DNA of 64,000 bases from Rhizobium leguminosarum bv. trifolii WSM2297. GTDB lineage: Bacteria; Pseudomonadota; Alphaproteobacteria; Rhizobiales; Rhizobiaceae. The notes beneath the pieces are model-generated. The model was not told the origin of the DNA. It worked only from the letters and a program-made list of their open reading frames with translations, and did not search any database. The position numbers were made by a program, and so were the translations under genes. Shown here piece after piece: positions 8,674 through 18,105 of the stretch. Every line of letters starts with the position of its first letter. The first letter of the stretch is position 1. The DNA lies in the NCBI RefSeq assembly GCF_000271845.1, contig NZ_JH719395.1:4221186-4285185 (forward strand). Direction: 5' to 3'.

Positions 8674-8868
8674 ATGAACGACAAGACCGAAACCGGCCAG
8701 CAGAGCCGAAAAGAGGCGATCGAGGCACAGGCGAAGCTGCGCCGCGAGCGCGCCGCCGACAAGCTCAGAGAAAATCTTTCAAGACGTAAACAGCAGGTAC
8801 GCGCACGCCGTTCCGGCCAGGCCGACGAAACAAATGGCCTGCCCGCCGCAAAAATGGACGAATCGTAA
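8674..8868 (+). CDS. Small charged hypothetical protein upstream of murA
   Basis: A 64-residue very polar protein starting MNDKTETGQQSRKEA, rich in Arg, Lys, Glu and Gln (AKLRRERAADKLRENLSRRK). It is probably a single helix or coiled coil and has no membrane segment. It lies about 90 bases before murA on the same strand. No family name recognised; the basic, helical composition could suit nucleic-acid or membrane-surface binding, but that is speculation. Confidence 0.6.
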   Translation: MNDKTETGQQSRKEAIEAQAKLRRERAADKLRENLSRRKQQVRARRSGQADETNGLPAAKMDES

Positions 8869-8960
8869 TGTTCCGTCCCTCGCCAATTGAAGCGTTTTGA
8901 TAAATCCCCTAAACACCTCACTCCTTCTTTCAAGGCAGAACTTTCAGGAAGTAAGCCCAC

Positions 8961-10253
8961 ATGGATCGTATCAGAATCGTCGGCGGTAATGAGCTGAATG
9001 GCATCATTCCGATTTCCGGCGCCAAGAATGCCGCACTCCCGCTGATGATCGCCTCGCTTCTGACCAGCGATACGCTGACGCTGGAAAACGTGCCGCATCT
9101 GGCCGATGTCGAACTCCTGATGCGCATCCTCGGCAATCACGGAGTCGATGTCGCCGTCAACGGCCGCCGCGAGCGCCAGGAAGATTCCTACGCCCGCACG
9201 ATCCATTTCACCTGCCGCACCATCGTCGATACCACCGCTTCCTATGAGCTGGTCTCGAAGATGCGCGCTTCCTTCTGGGTGATCGGGCCGCTCTTGGCGC
9301 GCGAAGGCTATTGCCGCGTGTCGCTGCCGGGCGGCTGTGCCATCGGCACGCGCCCCGTCGATCTCTTCATCGAGGGCCTGACGGCGCTCGGCGCGACCAT
9401 GGAGATCGATGCCGGTTATATCAACGCCAAGGCGCCGAATGGCGGCCTGATCGGCGCGCGTTACACCTTCCCGAAGGTCTCGGTCGGCGCCACCCATGTG
9501 ATGATGATGGCGGCAACGCTTGCCCGCGGCACGACCGTCATCGGCAATGCCGCCCGCGAGCCCGAGGTCGTCGATCTCGCCAACTGCCTGAACGCCATGG
9601 GCGCCAAGATCTCCGGCGCCGGTACCGCGACCATCACCATCGAAGGCGTCACCTCGCTCTCCGGCGCCCGCCACCGCGTGTTGCCGGATCGCATCGAGAC
9701 CGGCACCTATGCCATGGCCGTTGCCATGGCCGGTGGTGACGTCGTGCTCGAAAATACCGATGTGGCGCTGCTCGACACCGCGCTGGAAACCCTGCGCCGC
9801 GCCGGCGCCGACATCTCGTCGACCAACAACGGCATGCGCATCCGGCGCAACGGCGCCGGCATCAAGCCGGTCGATATCGTCACCGATCCCTTCCCGGGCT
9901 TCCCCACCGACCTGCAGGCGCAGTTCATGGCGCTGATGACCCGCTCTACCGGCATCTCGCATGTCACCGAGACCATCTTCGAAAACCGCTTCATGCATGT
10001 GCAGGAGCTTGCCCGCCTCGGCGCCAGGATCACGCTGTCCGGCCAGACGGCGAAGATCGAGGGTGTGCAACGCCTGCGCGGCGCGCCCGTCATGGCGACC
10101 GATCTGCGCGCCTCCGTTTCGCTCGTCATCGCCGGCCTTGCCGCCGAGGGCGAAACCACCGTCTCCCGCGTCTATCACCTCGACCGCGGGTTCGAGCGGC
10201 TCGAGGAAAAGCTGACCCGCTGCGGCGCCGTGGTCGAGCGCATCAGCGAGTAA
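8961..10253 (+). CDS. murA: UDP-N-acetylglucosamine 1-carboxyvinyltransferase
   Basis: A 430-residue protein that transfers enolpyruvate from PEP to UDP-GlcNAc, the first committed step of peptidoglycan synthesis in the cytoplasm. It starts [32 protein letters not shown] is the conserved UDP-GlcNAc binding segment. The catalytic-loop cysteine is present near residue 126 in [16 protein letters not shown], so the protein should be fosfomycin-sensitive by this criterion. [12 protein letters not shown] and the C-terminal [14 protein letters not shown] are also standard. The length is normal. It heads the conserved alphaproteobacterial series with DUF2948 and hisD following on the same strand. Confidence 0.98.
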   Translation: MDRIRIVGGNELNGIIPISGAKNAALPLMIASLLTSDTLTLENVPHLADVELLMRILGNHGVDVAVNGRRERQEDSYARTIHFTCRTIVDTTASYELVSKMRASFWVIGPLLAREGYCRVSLPGGCAIGTRPVDLFIEGLTALGATMEIDAGYINAKAPNGGLIGARYTFPKVSVGATHVMMMAATLARGTTVIGNAAREPEVVDLANCLNAMGAKISGAGTATITIEGVTSLSGARHRVLPDRIETGTYAMAVAMAGGDVVLENTDVALLDTALETLRRAGADISSTNNGMRIRRNGAGIKPVDIVTDPFPGFPTDLQAQFMALMTRSTGISHVTETIFENRFMHVQELARLGARITLSGQTAKIEGVQRLRGAPVMATDLRASVSLVIAGLAAEGETTVSRVYHLDRGFERLEEKLTRCGAVVERISE

Positions 10254-10350
10254 GCGCTCTTCATCCCGGTTGCGTAATTGATCGCAGCATCTTATTTCCC
10301 TTGTCTGACGCATCGCCATTTCGGCGGTGCATGCTGGGGATTGAGGCTGA

Positions 10351-10782
10351 ATGACCGACCTGAAGCTTGTCGCGCTCGATGACGAAGACCTTGCGGTCAT
10401 TTCCGCGCATATGCAGGACAGCGTCTTCAAGGTCGGAGACATCGACTGGTCGCCGCGCGAGGCGCAGTTCGCCCTTGCCGTCAATCGTTTCGTCTGGGAA
10501 GGTGCCGAGCGCAAGCGCAAGGGTTTCGAGCGCCGCCGGGCTGCTTTGGTCTTCAAGCGGGTGCTGGCTGTCCGCTCGCTCGGCATCGATCGCGGCAAAC
10601 GGGACGAGGTGCTGTCGCTGCTGGCGCTGCGCTTCGACAAGAAGGGCGATGGACCGGAGGGCACGCTCGAGCTGTCGCTGTCCGGCACCGCCTCGATCGC
10701 GCTCGATGTCGAATGCATCGAGGTCCAGATGGCCGATATCGGCGGTGCCTGGCAGGCCTCCTCCAAGCCTCGCCACCTCTGA
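10351..10782 (+). CDS. DUF2948 family protein
   Basis: A 143-residue protein beginning MTDLKLVALDDEDLAVISAH and containing VGDIDWSPREAQFALAVNRF and RRRAALVFKRVLAV. These are the standard segments of the DUF2948 family, which in alphaproteobacteria sits between murA and hisD as here. It ends about 50 bases before hisD, so it is probably in the same transcript. Function unknown; no catalytic motif seen, no signal peptide or membrane segment. Confidence 0.87.
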   Translation: MTDLKLVALDDEDLAVISAHMQDSVFKVGDIDWSPREAQFALAVNRFVWEGAERKRKGFERRRAALVFKRVLAVRSLGIDRGKRDEVLSLLALRFDKKGDGPEGTLELSLSGTASIALDVECIEVQMADIGGAWQASSKPRHL

Positions 10783-10834
10783 CGCGGCTGGACGTTTGAA
10801 CATAGCGGTTTCGAGTTGAGAAGGAATATCGGCC

Positions 10835-12133
<1,299 letters not shown>

Positions 12134-12137
12134 GGGG

Positions 12138-12611
12138 ATGGCGGCGGGCGAATTCCGGCTTTGCGACGTCGTCCTCGACGATACGATCGGCCGTTCGACG
12201 CCCGATGTCGAACATGAACGCGCCGTCGCCATCTTCGATCTGATCGAGGAGAACAGTTTTGCGCCGCTCGGCCATGCCGGCGGGCCTTACCGGCTGAACA
12301 TCTCGCTGGTCGACTCCAAGCTGGTCTTTGCCATCACCACGGAAGAAGGCGGCAACGTCGCCACCCATATCCTGTCGCTCACCCCCTTCCGGCGGATCGT
12401 CAAGGATTACTTCATGATCTGCGAGAGCTATTACGAAGCGATCCGGTCGTCGACGCCGAGCCGCATCGAGGCGATCGACATGGGCCGGCGCGGCATCCAC
12501 AATGAAGGTTCGCAGACGCTGAAGGACAGGCTGGCCGGCAAGATAGAGGTCGATTTCGACACCGCCCGGCGGCTGTTCACCCTGGTCTGCGTGCTCTACT
12601 GGCGCGGATGA
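12138..12611 (+). CDS. UPF0262 family protein
   Basis: A 157-residue protein with [30 protein letters not shown] N-terminus, then [35 protein letters not shown] and the [13 protein letters not shown] segment. It ends VCVLYWRG. These features identify the UPF0262 family, conserved in Rhizobiales directly after hisD. Function unknown. It starts at an ATG after GGTGAGGGG, five bases after hisD stops, and its stop overlaps the start of the next gene (ATGA). Translational coupling is therefore likely. Confidence 0.92.
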   Translation: MAAGEFRLCDVVLDDTIGRSTPDVEHERAVAIFDLIEENSFAPLGHAGGPYRLNISLVDSKLVFAITTEEGGNVATHILSLTPFRRIVKDYFMICESYYEAIRSSTPSRIEAIDMGRRGIHNEGSQTLKDRLAGKIEVDFDTARRLFTLVCVLYWRG

Positions 12612-13093
12612 CGGCCATGGATCGCGCCGCCGACATCGAGGTGGGAAAAAGGCCGGGCGCCATCCTCTTCATGTGCGGGATGAATGCCATCCGCTCGCCG
12701 ATGGCCGAAGCGATCGCCCGTAGTCTTCTGCCGGCCAATACTTATATCAGGTCGGCCGGCGTGCGCGCCGGCGAGCGGGATCCTTTCGTCGATGTCGTGC
12801 TCGAGGAGATCGGGCTGTCCCTCGGGCGCCGCCTGCCGCAGACGCTTGAGGAACTCGAGGACGATTATTTCGATCTGATCATCACGCTGTCGCCGCCTGC
12901 CCACCATGCCGCACTCGAGCTGACGCGGTCGAATGCGATCGATGTCGTCTACTGGCCGACGATGGATCCGACGGTTGTCAGCGGCACGCGCGAACAGATT
13001 CTGGACAGCTATCGCGAGGTCCGCGATCACCTGGCCGGCCTCATCGAAAGCCGGCTACTCAAACGAAATGGCATTGCCGCGCAATCGGCTTGA
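12608..13093 (+). CDS. Low-molecular-weight phosphotyrosine phosphatase family protein
   Basis: A 161-residue protein with the P-loop C(X)5R as CGMNAIRS (Cys23, Arg29). Later segments are those of low-molecular-weight phosphatases and ArsC-type arsenate reductases: [25 protein letters not shown] and YWPTMDPT, where the DP provides the general acid. In Rhizobiales this gene follows UPF0262 and precedes infA. The true substrate is unknown. The ATG overlaps the preceding stop by four bases. An in-frame ATG three codons later is also possible. Confidence 0.88.
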   Translation: MTAMDRAADIEVGKRPGAILFMCGMNAIRSPMAEAIARSLLPANTYIRSAGVRAGERDPFVDVVLEEIGLSLGRRLPQTLEELEDDYFDLIITLSPPAHHAALELTRSNAIDVVYWPTMDPTVVSGTREQILDSYREVRDHLAGLIESRLLKRNGIAAQSA

Positions 13094-13216
13094 AAACAAA
13101 TGACGGAAAGCCCGATCAACAAGGTTCACAAACCTCTGTTGATTGTGTAGTTTCCGCCCAAATTTTAAAGGCGCGCGCTGCGCTGCCTATTCAACCCACA
13201 GGAAGAAAACACTTAT

Positions 13217-13435
13217 ATGCCGAAAGAAGAAGTCCTCGAATTCCCGGGTATCGTCACCGAACTTCTGCCGAATGCGACGTTCCGCGTGAAGCTCGAAAAC
13301 GAACACGAGATCATCGCCCATACCGCCGGCCGCATGCGCAAGAACCGCATCCGCGTTCTCGCCGGCGACAAGGTGCTGGTGGAAATGACACCCTACGACC
13401 TGACCAAGGGCCGCATCACCTACCGTTTCAAGTAA
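13217..13435 (+). CDS. infA: Translation initiation factor IF-1
   Basis: A 72-residue S1/OB-fold protein, [20 protein letters not shown] followed by [20 protein letters not shown] and ending [13 protein letters not shown]. Length and all core positions match bacterial IF-1, which binds the 30S A site during initiation together with IF-2 and IF-3. It is preceded by a GAAGGA-like site and followed 60 bases later by maf. Confidence 0.98.
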   Translation: MPKEEVLEFPGIVTELLPNATFRVKLENEHEIIAHTAGRMRKNRIRVLAGDKVLVEMTPYDLTKGRITYRFK

Positions 13436-13493
13436 GCTTGCTCGAAGGTCCTGCGAAGGGTTTTCGCTCCCGTCTGCCGATGGTCGAGGTTCC

Positions 13494-14114
13494 ATGGCGC
13501 TGAAATACAAGCTCATTCTCGCCTCGGGCTCGCCCCGTCGCGTCGACCTGCTCAACCAGGCAGGCATCGAACCGTCGCGCCTGATGCCGATGGATATCGA
13601 CGAGACGCCGAAGAAGTCGGAGCATCCGCGCTCGCTCGCCCGTAGGCTTTCGGCCGAGAAGGCGGAAGCAGCGCTTGCCGCCATCAAGAGCGATATCACC
13701 TGGAAGGGCAGCTATATCCTCTCGGCCGATACGGTGGTCGCCGTCGGTCGGCGCATTCTCGGCAAGGCCGAGTTTGCCGACGAGGCGTTGAGCTCGCTGC
13801 ATCTGTTGTCGGGACGCAACCATCTCGTCTATACCGGCGTTTGCCTGGTGACACCGGATCGCAAGATCCGCCAGAAGATCGTCGAGACCAAGGTGCGCTT
13901 CAAGCGCCTCTCCGGCTTCGAGATCGAAAACTACCTGGCCTCCGGCCAGTGGCGCGGCAAGGCAGGCGCCTACGGCATTCAGGGCCTGGCCGGCACCTTC
14001 GTGCAGAAGATGGTCGGCTCCTACACCAATGTCGTCGGCCTGCCGCTTTATGAAACCATTGTGCTTTTGACCGGCGAAGGCTTCGATGTGCATAGCCGGT
14101 GGCCCGAGGGCTGA
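13494..14114 (+). CDS. Maf-like nucleoside-triphosphate pyrophosphatase
   Basis: A 206-residue protein of the Maf/HAM1 fold. [17 protein letters not shown] is the family's N-terminal signature. [16 protein letters not shown] supplies the catalytic Asp in the SADT motif, and the C-terminal [13 protein letters not shown] and VVGLPLYE complete the pattern. Maf proteins hydrolyse dTTP/UTP or modified nucleotides to monophosphates as a house-cleaning step. Start ATG 13494 is close to infA and cotranscription is likely. Nucleotide preference cannot be fixed from sequence. Confidence 0.93.
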   Translation: MALKYKLILASGSPRRVDLLNQAGIEPSRLMPMDIDETPKKSEHPRSLARRLSAEKAEAALAAIKSDITWKGSYILSADTVVAVGRRILGKAEFADEALSSLHLLSGRNHLVYTGVCLVTPDRKIRQKIVETKVRFKRLSGFEIENYLASGQWRGKAGAYGIQGLAGTFVQKMVGSYTNVVGLPLYETIVLLTGEGFDVHSRWPEG

Positions 14115-14136
14115 GCCCCGAAGGCCGATATTTTCT

Positions 14137-14187
14137 CGCATGTCGTTATCGCAAAACCGCTGCACACTTTTGCGCGACATGCTTTAG
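14137..14187. repeat. Dispersed palindromic element, copy C (inverted)
   Basis: Its reverse complement reads CTAAAGCATGTCGCGCAAAA, then GTGTGCAGCGG, TTTTGCGATAACGACATGCG, nearly identical to copy B. It lies between maf and yacG. Copy D on the far side of yacG is in the opposite orientation. Confidence 0.7.
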
Positions 14188-14199
14188 GACGGACCGATC

Positions 14200-14409
14200 A
14201 TGCTCGAAGAAAAGAAAGCCGCCAAGGTCGAACCGCTGCGCAAGGCGCGCCCTTGCCCCGAATGCGGCAAACCCTCACACCGCGAACATTACCCCTTCTG
14301 CTCCAACCGCTGCCGCGAGGTCGATCTCTCCCGCTGGCTGACCGGCGCCTATGCCATTCCCGTTGCCGACGACGAGACGAAGGCCGAATATCCGGATGAG
14401 GAAAACTGA
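14200..14409 (+). CDS. yacG: DNA gyrase inhibitor YacG
   Basis: A 69-residue zinc-ribbon protein with CxxC (Cys19, Cys22) and CxxxC (Cys34, Cys38) spaced as in YacG, followed by [17 protein letters not shown]. coli YacG binds one zinc ion and inhibits DNA gyrase by contacting GyrB. The gene follows maf in many alphaproteobacteria, as here, although a repeat copy is inserted between them. The start at ATG 14200 is the only sensible one. Confidence 0.93.
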   Translation: MLEEKKAAKVEPLRKARPCPECGKPSHREHYPFCSNRCREVDLSRWLTGAYAIPVADDETKAEYPDEEN

Positions 14410-14475
14410 TGCTGGTCATCCGGAAGTGTGCAGCGGTTCCGGGATAACGACATGCATAAACAAAAAGCTGAAGCG
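14409..14475. repeat. Dispersed palindromic element, copy D
   Basis: GATGCTGGTCATCCGGAAGT then GTGCAGCGGTTCCGGGATAA then CGACATGCATAAACAAAAAG, matching the first two thirds of copy B (including the tail ACATGCxTAAAxxxAAA). It begins at the yacG stop codon and is in the direct orientation, so yacG is bracketed by inverted copies C and D. Confidence 0.65.
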
Positions 14476-14646
14476 CCAGCGAAGCTCTTATTTTTCCTCA
14501 TGAATCGGCAAAACCGGCAAGACCGTCAAAAAAGAGTCATTTGACGCTTGCCATGGCCGAACAAGATGCTATAACCCCGCTCGCTTCCGGGGCGAACCAA
14601 GGCCCCGCGGTTCTTTTTCTGAAAGAGAACCATCGGAGGCAGGTTA

Positions 14647-14722
14647 GCCCAGGTAGCTCAGTTGGTAGAGCAGCGGATTGAAAATCCGCGTGTCACTGGT
14701 TCGATTCCGGTCCTGGGCACCA
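14647..14722 (+). tRNA. tRNA-Phe (GAA)
   Basis: A 76-base gene from GCCCAGGTAGCTCAGTTGG to CCTGGGCACCA. The acceptor stem pairs fully (GCCCAGG/CCTGGGC), the D arm is standard, and the anticodon stem GCGGA/TCCGC encloses TTGAAAA, giving anticodon GAA. The T arm is CTGGT-TCGATTC-CGG type, and CCA is encoded. A short T-run follows directly (CACTTTTAAATTC). Genes downstream of it look foreign, and tRNA genes are common integration targets, but no duplicated tRNA end was found. Confidence 0.97.
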
Positions 14723-15345
14723 CTTTTAAATTCTTGATCTGATTCAAATTTTATCTCCTTTCGCTAGTTGGCGATCTAGCTCGTGCCGACACCATATTCG
14801 CGTTTTCAAGACGTCTTTTCGTTCGGCCTCAAACTCATTGACCGTCTGGGCATGAGACGTGGACGATTTTCGATCGACGAACCGGCAACGTAGCGGAGCG
14901 GTCTGGCCTCATAATGACTCGTCTGAACCGTAATGTCGTGTTGGGGGCTTATTCAGTTCCCTGAGCAGATCGAGGATGCGCCGAGGCGCGTCCGCTGATC
15001 GTTCCTGGCAGCCGTAACCGCGGGTAACCTACTAGTGCAAACATGTGGATTAAACGCCGCTCATGCGCACGGCATCAACGATTTGCGTCATAGTGCGACC
15101 TGCAGTCAAGGAAACGACCGCTCTGACAAAGCGAACTGGTCGCTCCGAGACTGCTGGCGCTACGCCCGCGTCGGGAGAGGATGGTTGCAGCCGTCCTCTC
15201 CCTTCGGTTTTTCTACCGTGCAATATGTACGGCGGTTGCGCAACATGCAACGTTTCAAACGTCTCGGTCGTCAACAGATTGGTGAATCGTCAATCGGCTG
15301 TTGATTTGGCCGAAGCCTGTATTCATCACGTGCTGGGGGCACAAA
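14723..15345. other. Gene-poor stretch after tRNA-Phe
   Basis: About 620 bases with no convincing gene. Open frames here use codons unlike the rest of the window, lack ribosome-binding sites and overlap one another. The only clear structure is the strong hairpin at 15173-15212. Confidence 0.5.
15173..15212 (+). terminator. Strong hairpin followed by T-run
   Basis: GGGAGAGGATGG and CCGTCCTCTCCC form a 12-base-pair stem with one G-T pair around a six-base loop (TTGCAG), followed by TTCGGTTTTT. This is the best rho-independent terminator shape in the window. There is no clear gene just upstream on the plus strand, so it may end a small RNA or be a relic of a lost gene. Confidence 0.55.
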
Positions 15346-15594
15346 ATGATCTTCACTCACATCGCCAGGGTTATAACTTTCTTAGCCGTGATTTTCGGCG
15401 CGCTCCAGCTCGCCATTGGCTTCGGCATTGCAACCGAATTCTTCGGGCCATACGCCGCCGCTCTAGCGAGGTACGCACCAGGTGCGGCAAACTCGGGAGA
15501 GGTGATAAATCGCGGCACTTACGCTCTCCTTTTGGCGGTAGCTCTAGGCACGTTGGTCGAAATCAGCTTCAACATCCGTCGCGGGCAGAAATAG
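15346..15594 (+). CDS. Small two-helix membrane protein, unknown
   Basis: An 82-residue protein with two hydrophobic helices, residues ~6-28 (VITFLAVIFGALQLAIGF) and ~57-75 (YALLLAVALGTLVEISF), joined by a polar loop containing YAAALARYAPGAANSG. It ends FNIRRGQK. The ATG follows a TGCTGGGGGC site. Likely an inner-membrane protein. It stands alone in the atypical region; no family recognised. Confidence 0.6.
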   Translation: MIFTHIARVITFLAVIFGALQLAIGFGIATEFFGPYAAALARYAPGAANSGEVINRGTYALLLAVALGTLVEISFNIRRGQK

Positions 15595-16042
15595 GTGGGC
15601 TAATGGCCAATGCCAAAGATGCTCAGCGTTTAAGCGGCCGAGGAAGTCGCCATCCAAATCCCCCTCACTAGTGAAAGCCTCTCGTTTGAGGGCCGAAAGC
15701 CTGTCGTGCGATTGGGCCGCTTTCGAAATCAACTGTAAATGAAACGATATTTCCGACTTCTCCGTTGCCGCTACTGTGGCATGCCCCGGGGCGAGGGCGG
15801 CCAAATTGCGAATTTTGCGGATGAGAAAGTTTGCTTATCGCGCCGGTTCGGTTTTGGGGACTGAGCGATGCCCGGCACCCCTTCACTCAACCCGCGCGAC
15901 CGCACTGTGACTGGCAAAGGCTGGCCGCTCTCCAACTGAGTGGCGCCCCAACCACCAGATCCAATAAGTGGTCAGAAATTTACAAAAAACTGGATTTGAA
16001 ACGCAAGTATATAGGAGATCCCCAAAACTTGAGGATCGGCCG
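15595..16042. other. No recognisable gene
   Basis: About 450 bases in which open frames are short, overlapping and without ribosome-binding sites. The right part (about 15960-16035) is more AT-rich than the window average and probably holds the promoter of the micro-ORF at 16043. Confidence 0.4.
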
Positions 16043-16123
16043 ATGACCCTTTTGCAGATTGCCTACTTGATGATTGCCGTGAGCTACGCCGTTGCTGTCG
16101 TCGCCCTGTTCGCCGGCCACTGA
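16043..16123 (+). CDS. Candidate 26-residue membrane peptide
   Basis: ATG at 16043 with GAGG eight bases upstream opens a frame of 26 codons plus TGA. The peptide is almost entirely a hydrophobic helix (MTLLQIAYLMIAVSYAVAVV, then ALFAGH). Size and composition fit single-pass small membrane proteins such as accessory transporter subunits or type I toxins. No antisense RNA or partner gene is visible. The good spacing of the ribosome-binding site makes translation plausible, but this is inference only. Confidence 0.4.
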   Translation: MTLLQIAYLMIAVSYAVAVVALFAGH

Positions 16124-16202
16124 ACGGGGAGCAAAAAACCTAACGTTTTCTCACGCGCACACCTGGGCGCACACGCGCGAGCTTGCAAACGAAGTCGATT
16201 AG

Positions 16203-16409
16203 TCATTTGGGAAAGTCGGCAAGCGCTGGCGGGTCGATTTTCAGCTCAGCAGGGATTTCCGCCGGAAGATTGCCCGGTTGGAGTAATTTGGCGTGCGCAA
16301 TGATCTTGGATGCGTCATTCACAGCTCGTAGGTGGCGATCATTACCTTCTAAGAACGTTGTGAGGTCGTTGAAAATCAATTCTTCCAGTTCGTTGATGCC
16401 GGTACCCAA
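16203..16409 (-). CDS. Short hypothetical protein (possible fragment)
   Basis: A 68-codon frame from a TTG start with an in-frame stop shortly upstream. The product (INELEELIFNDLTTFLEGND then RHLRAVNDASKIIAHAK) is helical and of normal composition, unlike a chance frame. It lacks a good ribosome-binding site. It could be a remnant of a longer gene in the island-like region. Confidence 0.3.
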   Translation of the reverse strand: MGTGINELEELIFNDLTTFLEGNDRHLRAVNDASKIIAHAKLLQPGNLPAEIPAELKIDPPALADFPK

Positions 16410-16652
16410 TCTTGAAAATCCATAGCAAATAGCCCCCGTAGTGGGGAAAGGTTATACGAAGACGTCAGCCGAATAAACGGCATGCACTCCGGTGTGTGGT
16501 CCTCAGAGGAATTCCTGTGTCAGCGTTAGCGGAGCGGGGCTGCACGGGTCCGCGTGGCGGTGGCGAGGAGGATCTGGGCTCCCTGGTCCCCAGCGAGTAC
16601 CATCATCTGCCTGCGCCCATGTATACTGAGAATCACGTTAGCAACCCTGGGA

Positions 16653-17765
16653 ATGCGTGTGTCCAAGGCCGGCTATACTCGAACCATAAATCCGCTTCAG
16701 TTCAGCGCTCTTGAGCCTAAGCGCTTCGAAGATCTGGTGAGACAACTGCTATATGATTTCAGAAATTGGCGGCAACTTGAGGCGACGGGCCGGTCTGGTT
16801 CAGACGATGGTTTCGATGCGCGTGGATGGGAAGTTCAATTCCCAAATGCTGCTTTGGAGGATGAGGAAGAGACTGAGCAGGATCGGATATGGCTGATCCA
16901 ATGCAAGCGTGAACGGCAAATTGGGCCGGCAAAGCTAGCCAAATATCTTGGCGAAATTCCCGAAGAGGAGAGGCGACACCTCCACGGGGTAATTTTCTGC
17001 GCAGCGGCGGATTTTTCAAAGGTCTGCCGTGACAGATTTCGATCATGGTGCAGCGAAAATGGGATTTCCGAATGCTATCTTTGGGGTAAGGCCGAACTCG
17101 AGGATGCATTGTTTCAACCTAAAAACGACCATTTGTTATTCGCCTACTTTGGCCTTTCTCTCCAAATCCGCCGACGTTCTGACCAGGCTAGGCTGAGGGC
17201 GAGGACGACGATAAAGCGAAAACTAAAGCGAGCGTTCGAAAAATCTTTCAATGTTCTCATCCGAGCAGCCGACGACACCGACTATCCCTATACGATGGGA
17301 AAGGAGGAATTCCGGTGGTGGGTTTTCTCGGAACCGCGTCTCACGCACCGGGGGTTGGAACTTAACTGGCGAAGACACTACGCATTTTTAGAGGACGACA
17401 GGTGGGATTGCGCCAATGCGGTTAACATCGATAGATCATCGCCAATCAGCGACCCTTGGCGAGGCTCTCACGATCGCAGCCAAGAGCTCGACGCCGTGTC
17501 GGGCATATGGGGCGCGCTGCCAGACGAGAGGAAAGGGTATGTTAGCGTAACCGGAATAATCTCTTTCGATGACATCTTGGAAGTCGATGAGGTTGGGGAC
17601 GACATTACAGATCTGCCTCACATATTTATTCGTCTTGATAGCAATAATGTGCACCCGTTCACCGACTGCGTGGTTGACGCCACCCCCGACAACGACCTCC
17701 TCCCAGATGCCAGATGTGAATATTTTCCAAGACAGTACACCAAGCCGGTTACCTCAGATGGGTAG
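16653..17765 (+). CDS. Orphan restriction-endonuclease-like protein (Mrr-type PD-(D/E)XK fold)
   Basis: About 370 residues. The N-terminal 170 carry a typical Mrr-like nuclease core. A helix with KRFEDLVRQLLYDF is followed by GRSGSDDGFDARGWEV, where the Asp of GFDARG would bind metal. Next come WLIQCKRERQIGPAKLAKYL, with the QxK catalytic pair, and the strand LHGVIFCAAADFS. The C-terminal 200 residues are not recognised and could sense the target. No methyltransferase is adjacent, so a modification-dependent (type IV) or anti-phage role is inferred. Codon use and lower GC differ from the flanks, in keeping with transfer. ATG 16653 is the best of several uncertain starts. Confidence 0.62.
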   Translation: MRVSKAGYTRTINPLQFSALEPKRFEDLVRQLLYDFRNWRQLEATGRSGSDDGFDARGWEVQFPNAALEDEEETEQDRIWLIQCKRERQIGPAKLAKYLGEIPEEERRHLHGVIFCAAADFSKVCRDRFRSWCSENGISECYLWGKAELEDALFQPKNDHLLFAYFGLSLQIRRRSDQARLRARTTIKRKLKRAFEKSFNVLIRAADDTDYPYTMGKEEFRWWVFSEPRLTHRGLELNWRRHYAFLEDDRWDCANAVNIDRSSPISDPWRGSHDRSQELDAVSGIWGALPDERKGYVSVTGIISFDDILEVDEVGDDITDLPHIFIRLDSNNVHPFTDCVVDATPDNDLLPDARCEYFPRQYTKPVTSDG

Positions 17766-18105
17766 CATGGCCGCCGCCTTGCCGGCTCACGCCGCATCCA
17801 TCTCAGGATCAACGACGTAAGCCTGCCCCGATTTTCAATGACCATCCTGCAGGCTTTGTTCGGTCGACGATGCCGGCAAAGCGCGGGATGTTGCCAGGGC
17901 GCGCCGGCGCAGGCACCCAAGGACGCGAGCAAGATACGAATCTTCCGTGACGGCTGAGCATCAGGTCCACCTGGCGGCCTATGAGATCATCAGCATCGGA
18001 AAGGTCGTGTAGGCTTTCTCCGATATGAACTGTCACCCGTCTCTCGGGAAGGACATCCTAAAAACTTGCCTCACCTTCGCCTGTCATCATTGAGCTTCAG
18101 GCCGT
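17766..18105. other. No recognisable gene
   Basis: About 340 bases between the nuclease gene and the convergent DUF4010 gene. Frames on either strand read as proline/arginine-rich noise without start sites. I see no repeat of the tRNA-Phe end that would mark an island boundary. Confidence 0.4.

Noticed and set aside
17618..17932. Minus-strand frame overlapping the end of the nuclease gene
   Set aside because: Arg-rich, overlaps the real gene by about 150 bases and has no start signals.
14723..18105. Direct repeat of the tRNA-Phe 3' end as an island attachment site
   Set aside because: Read by eye for CCGGTCCTGGGCACCA-like sequence on both strands of this stretch; none found, and no integrase gene is present.
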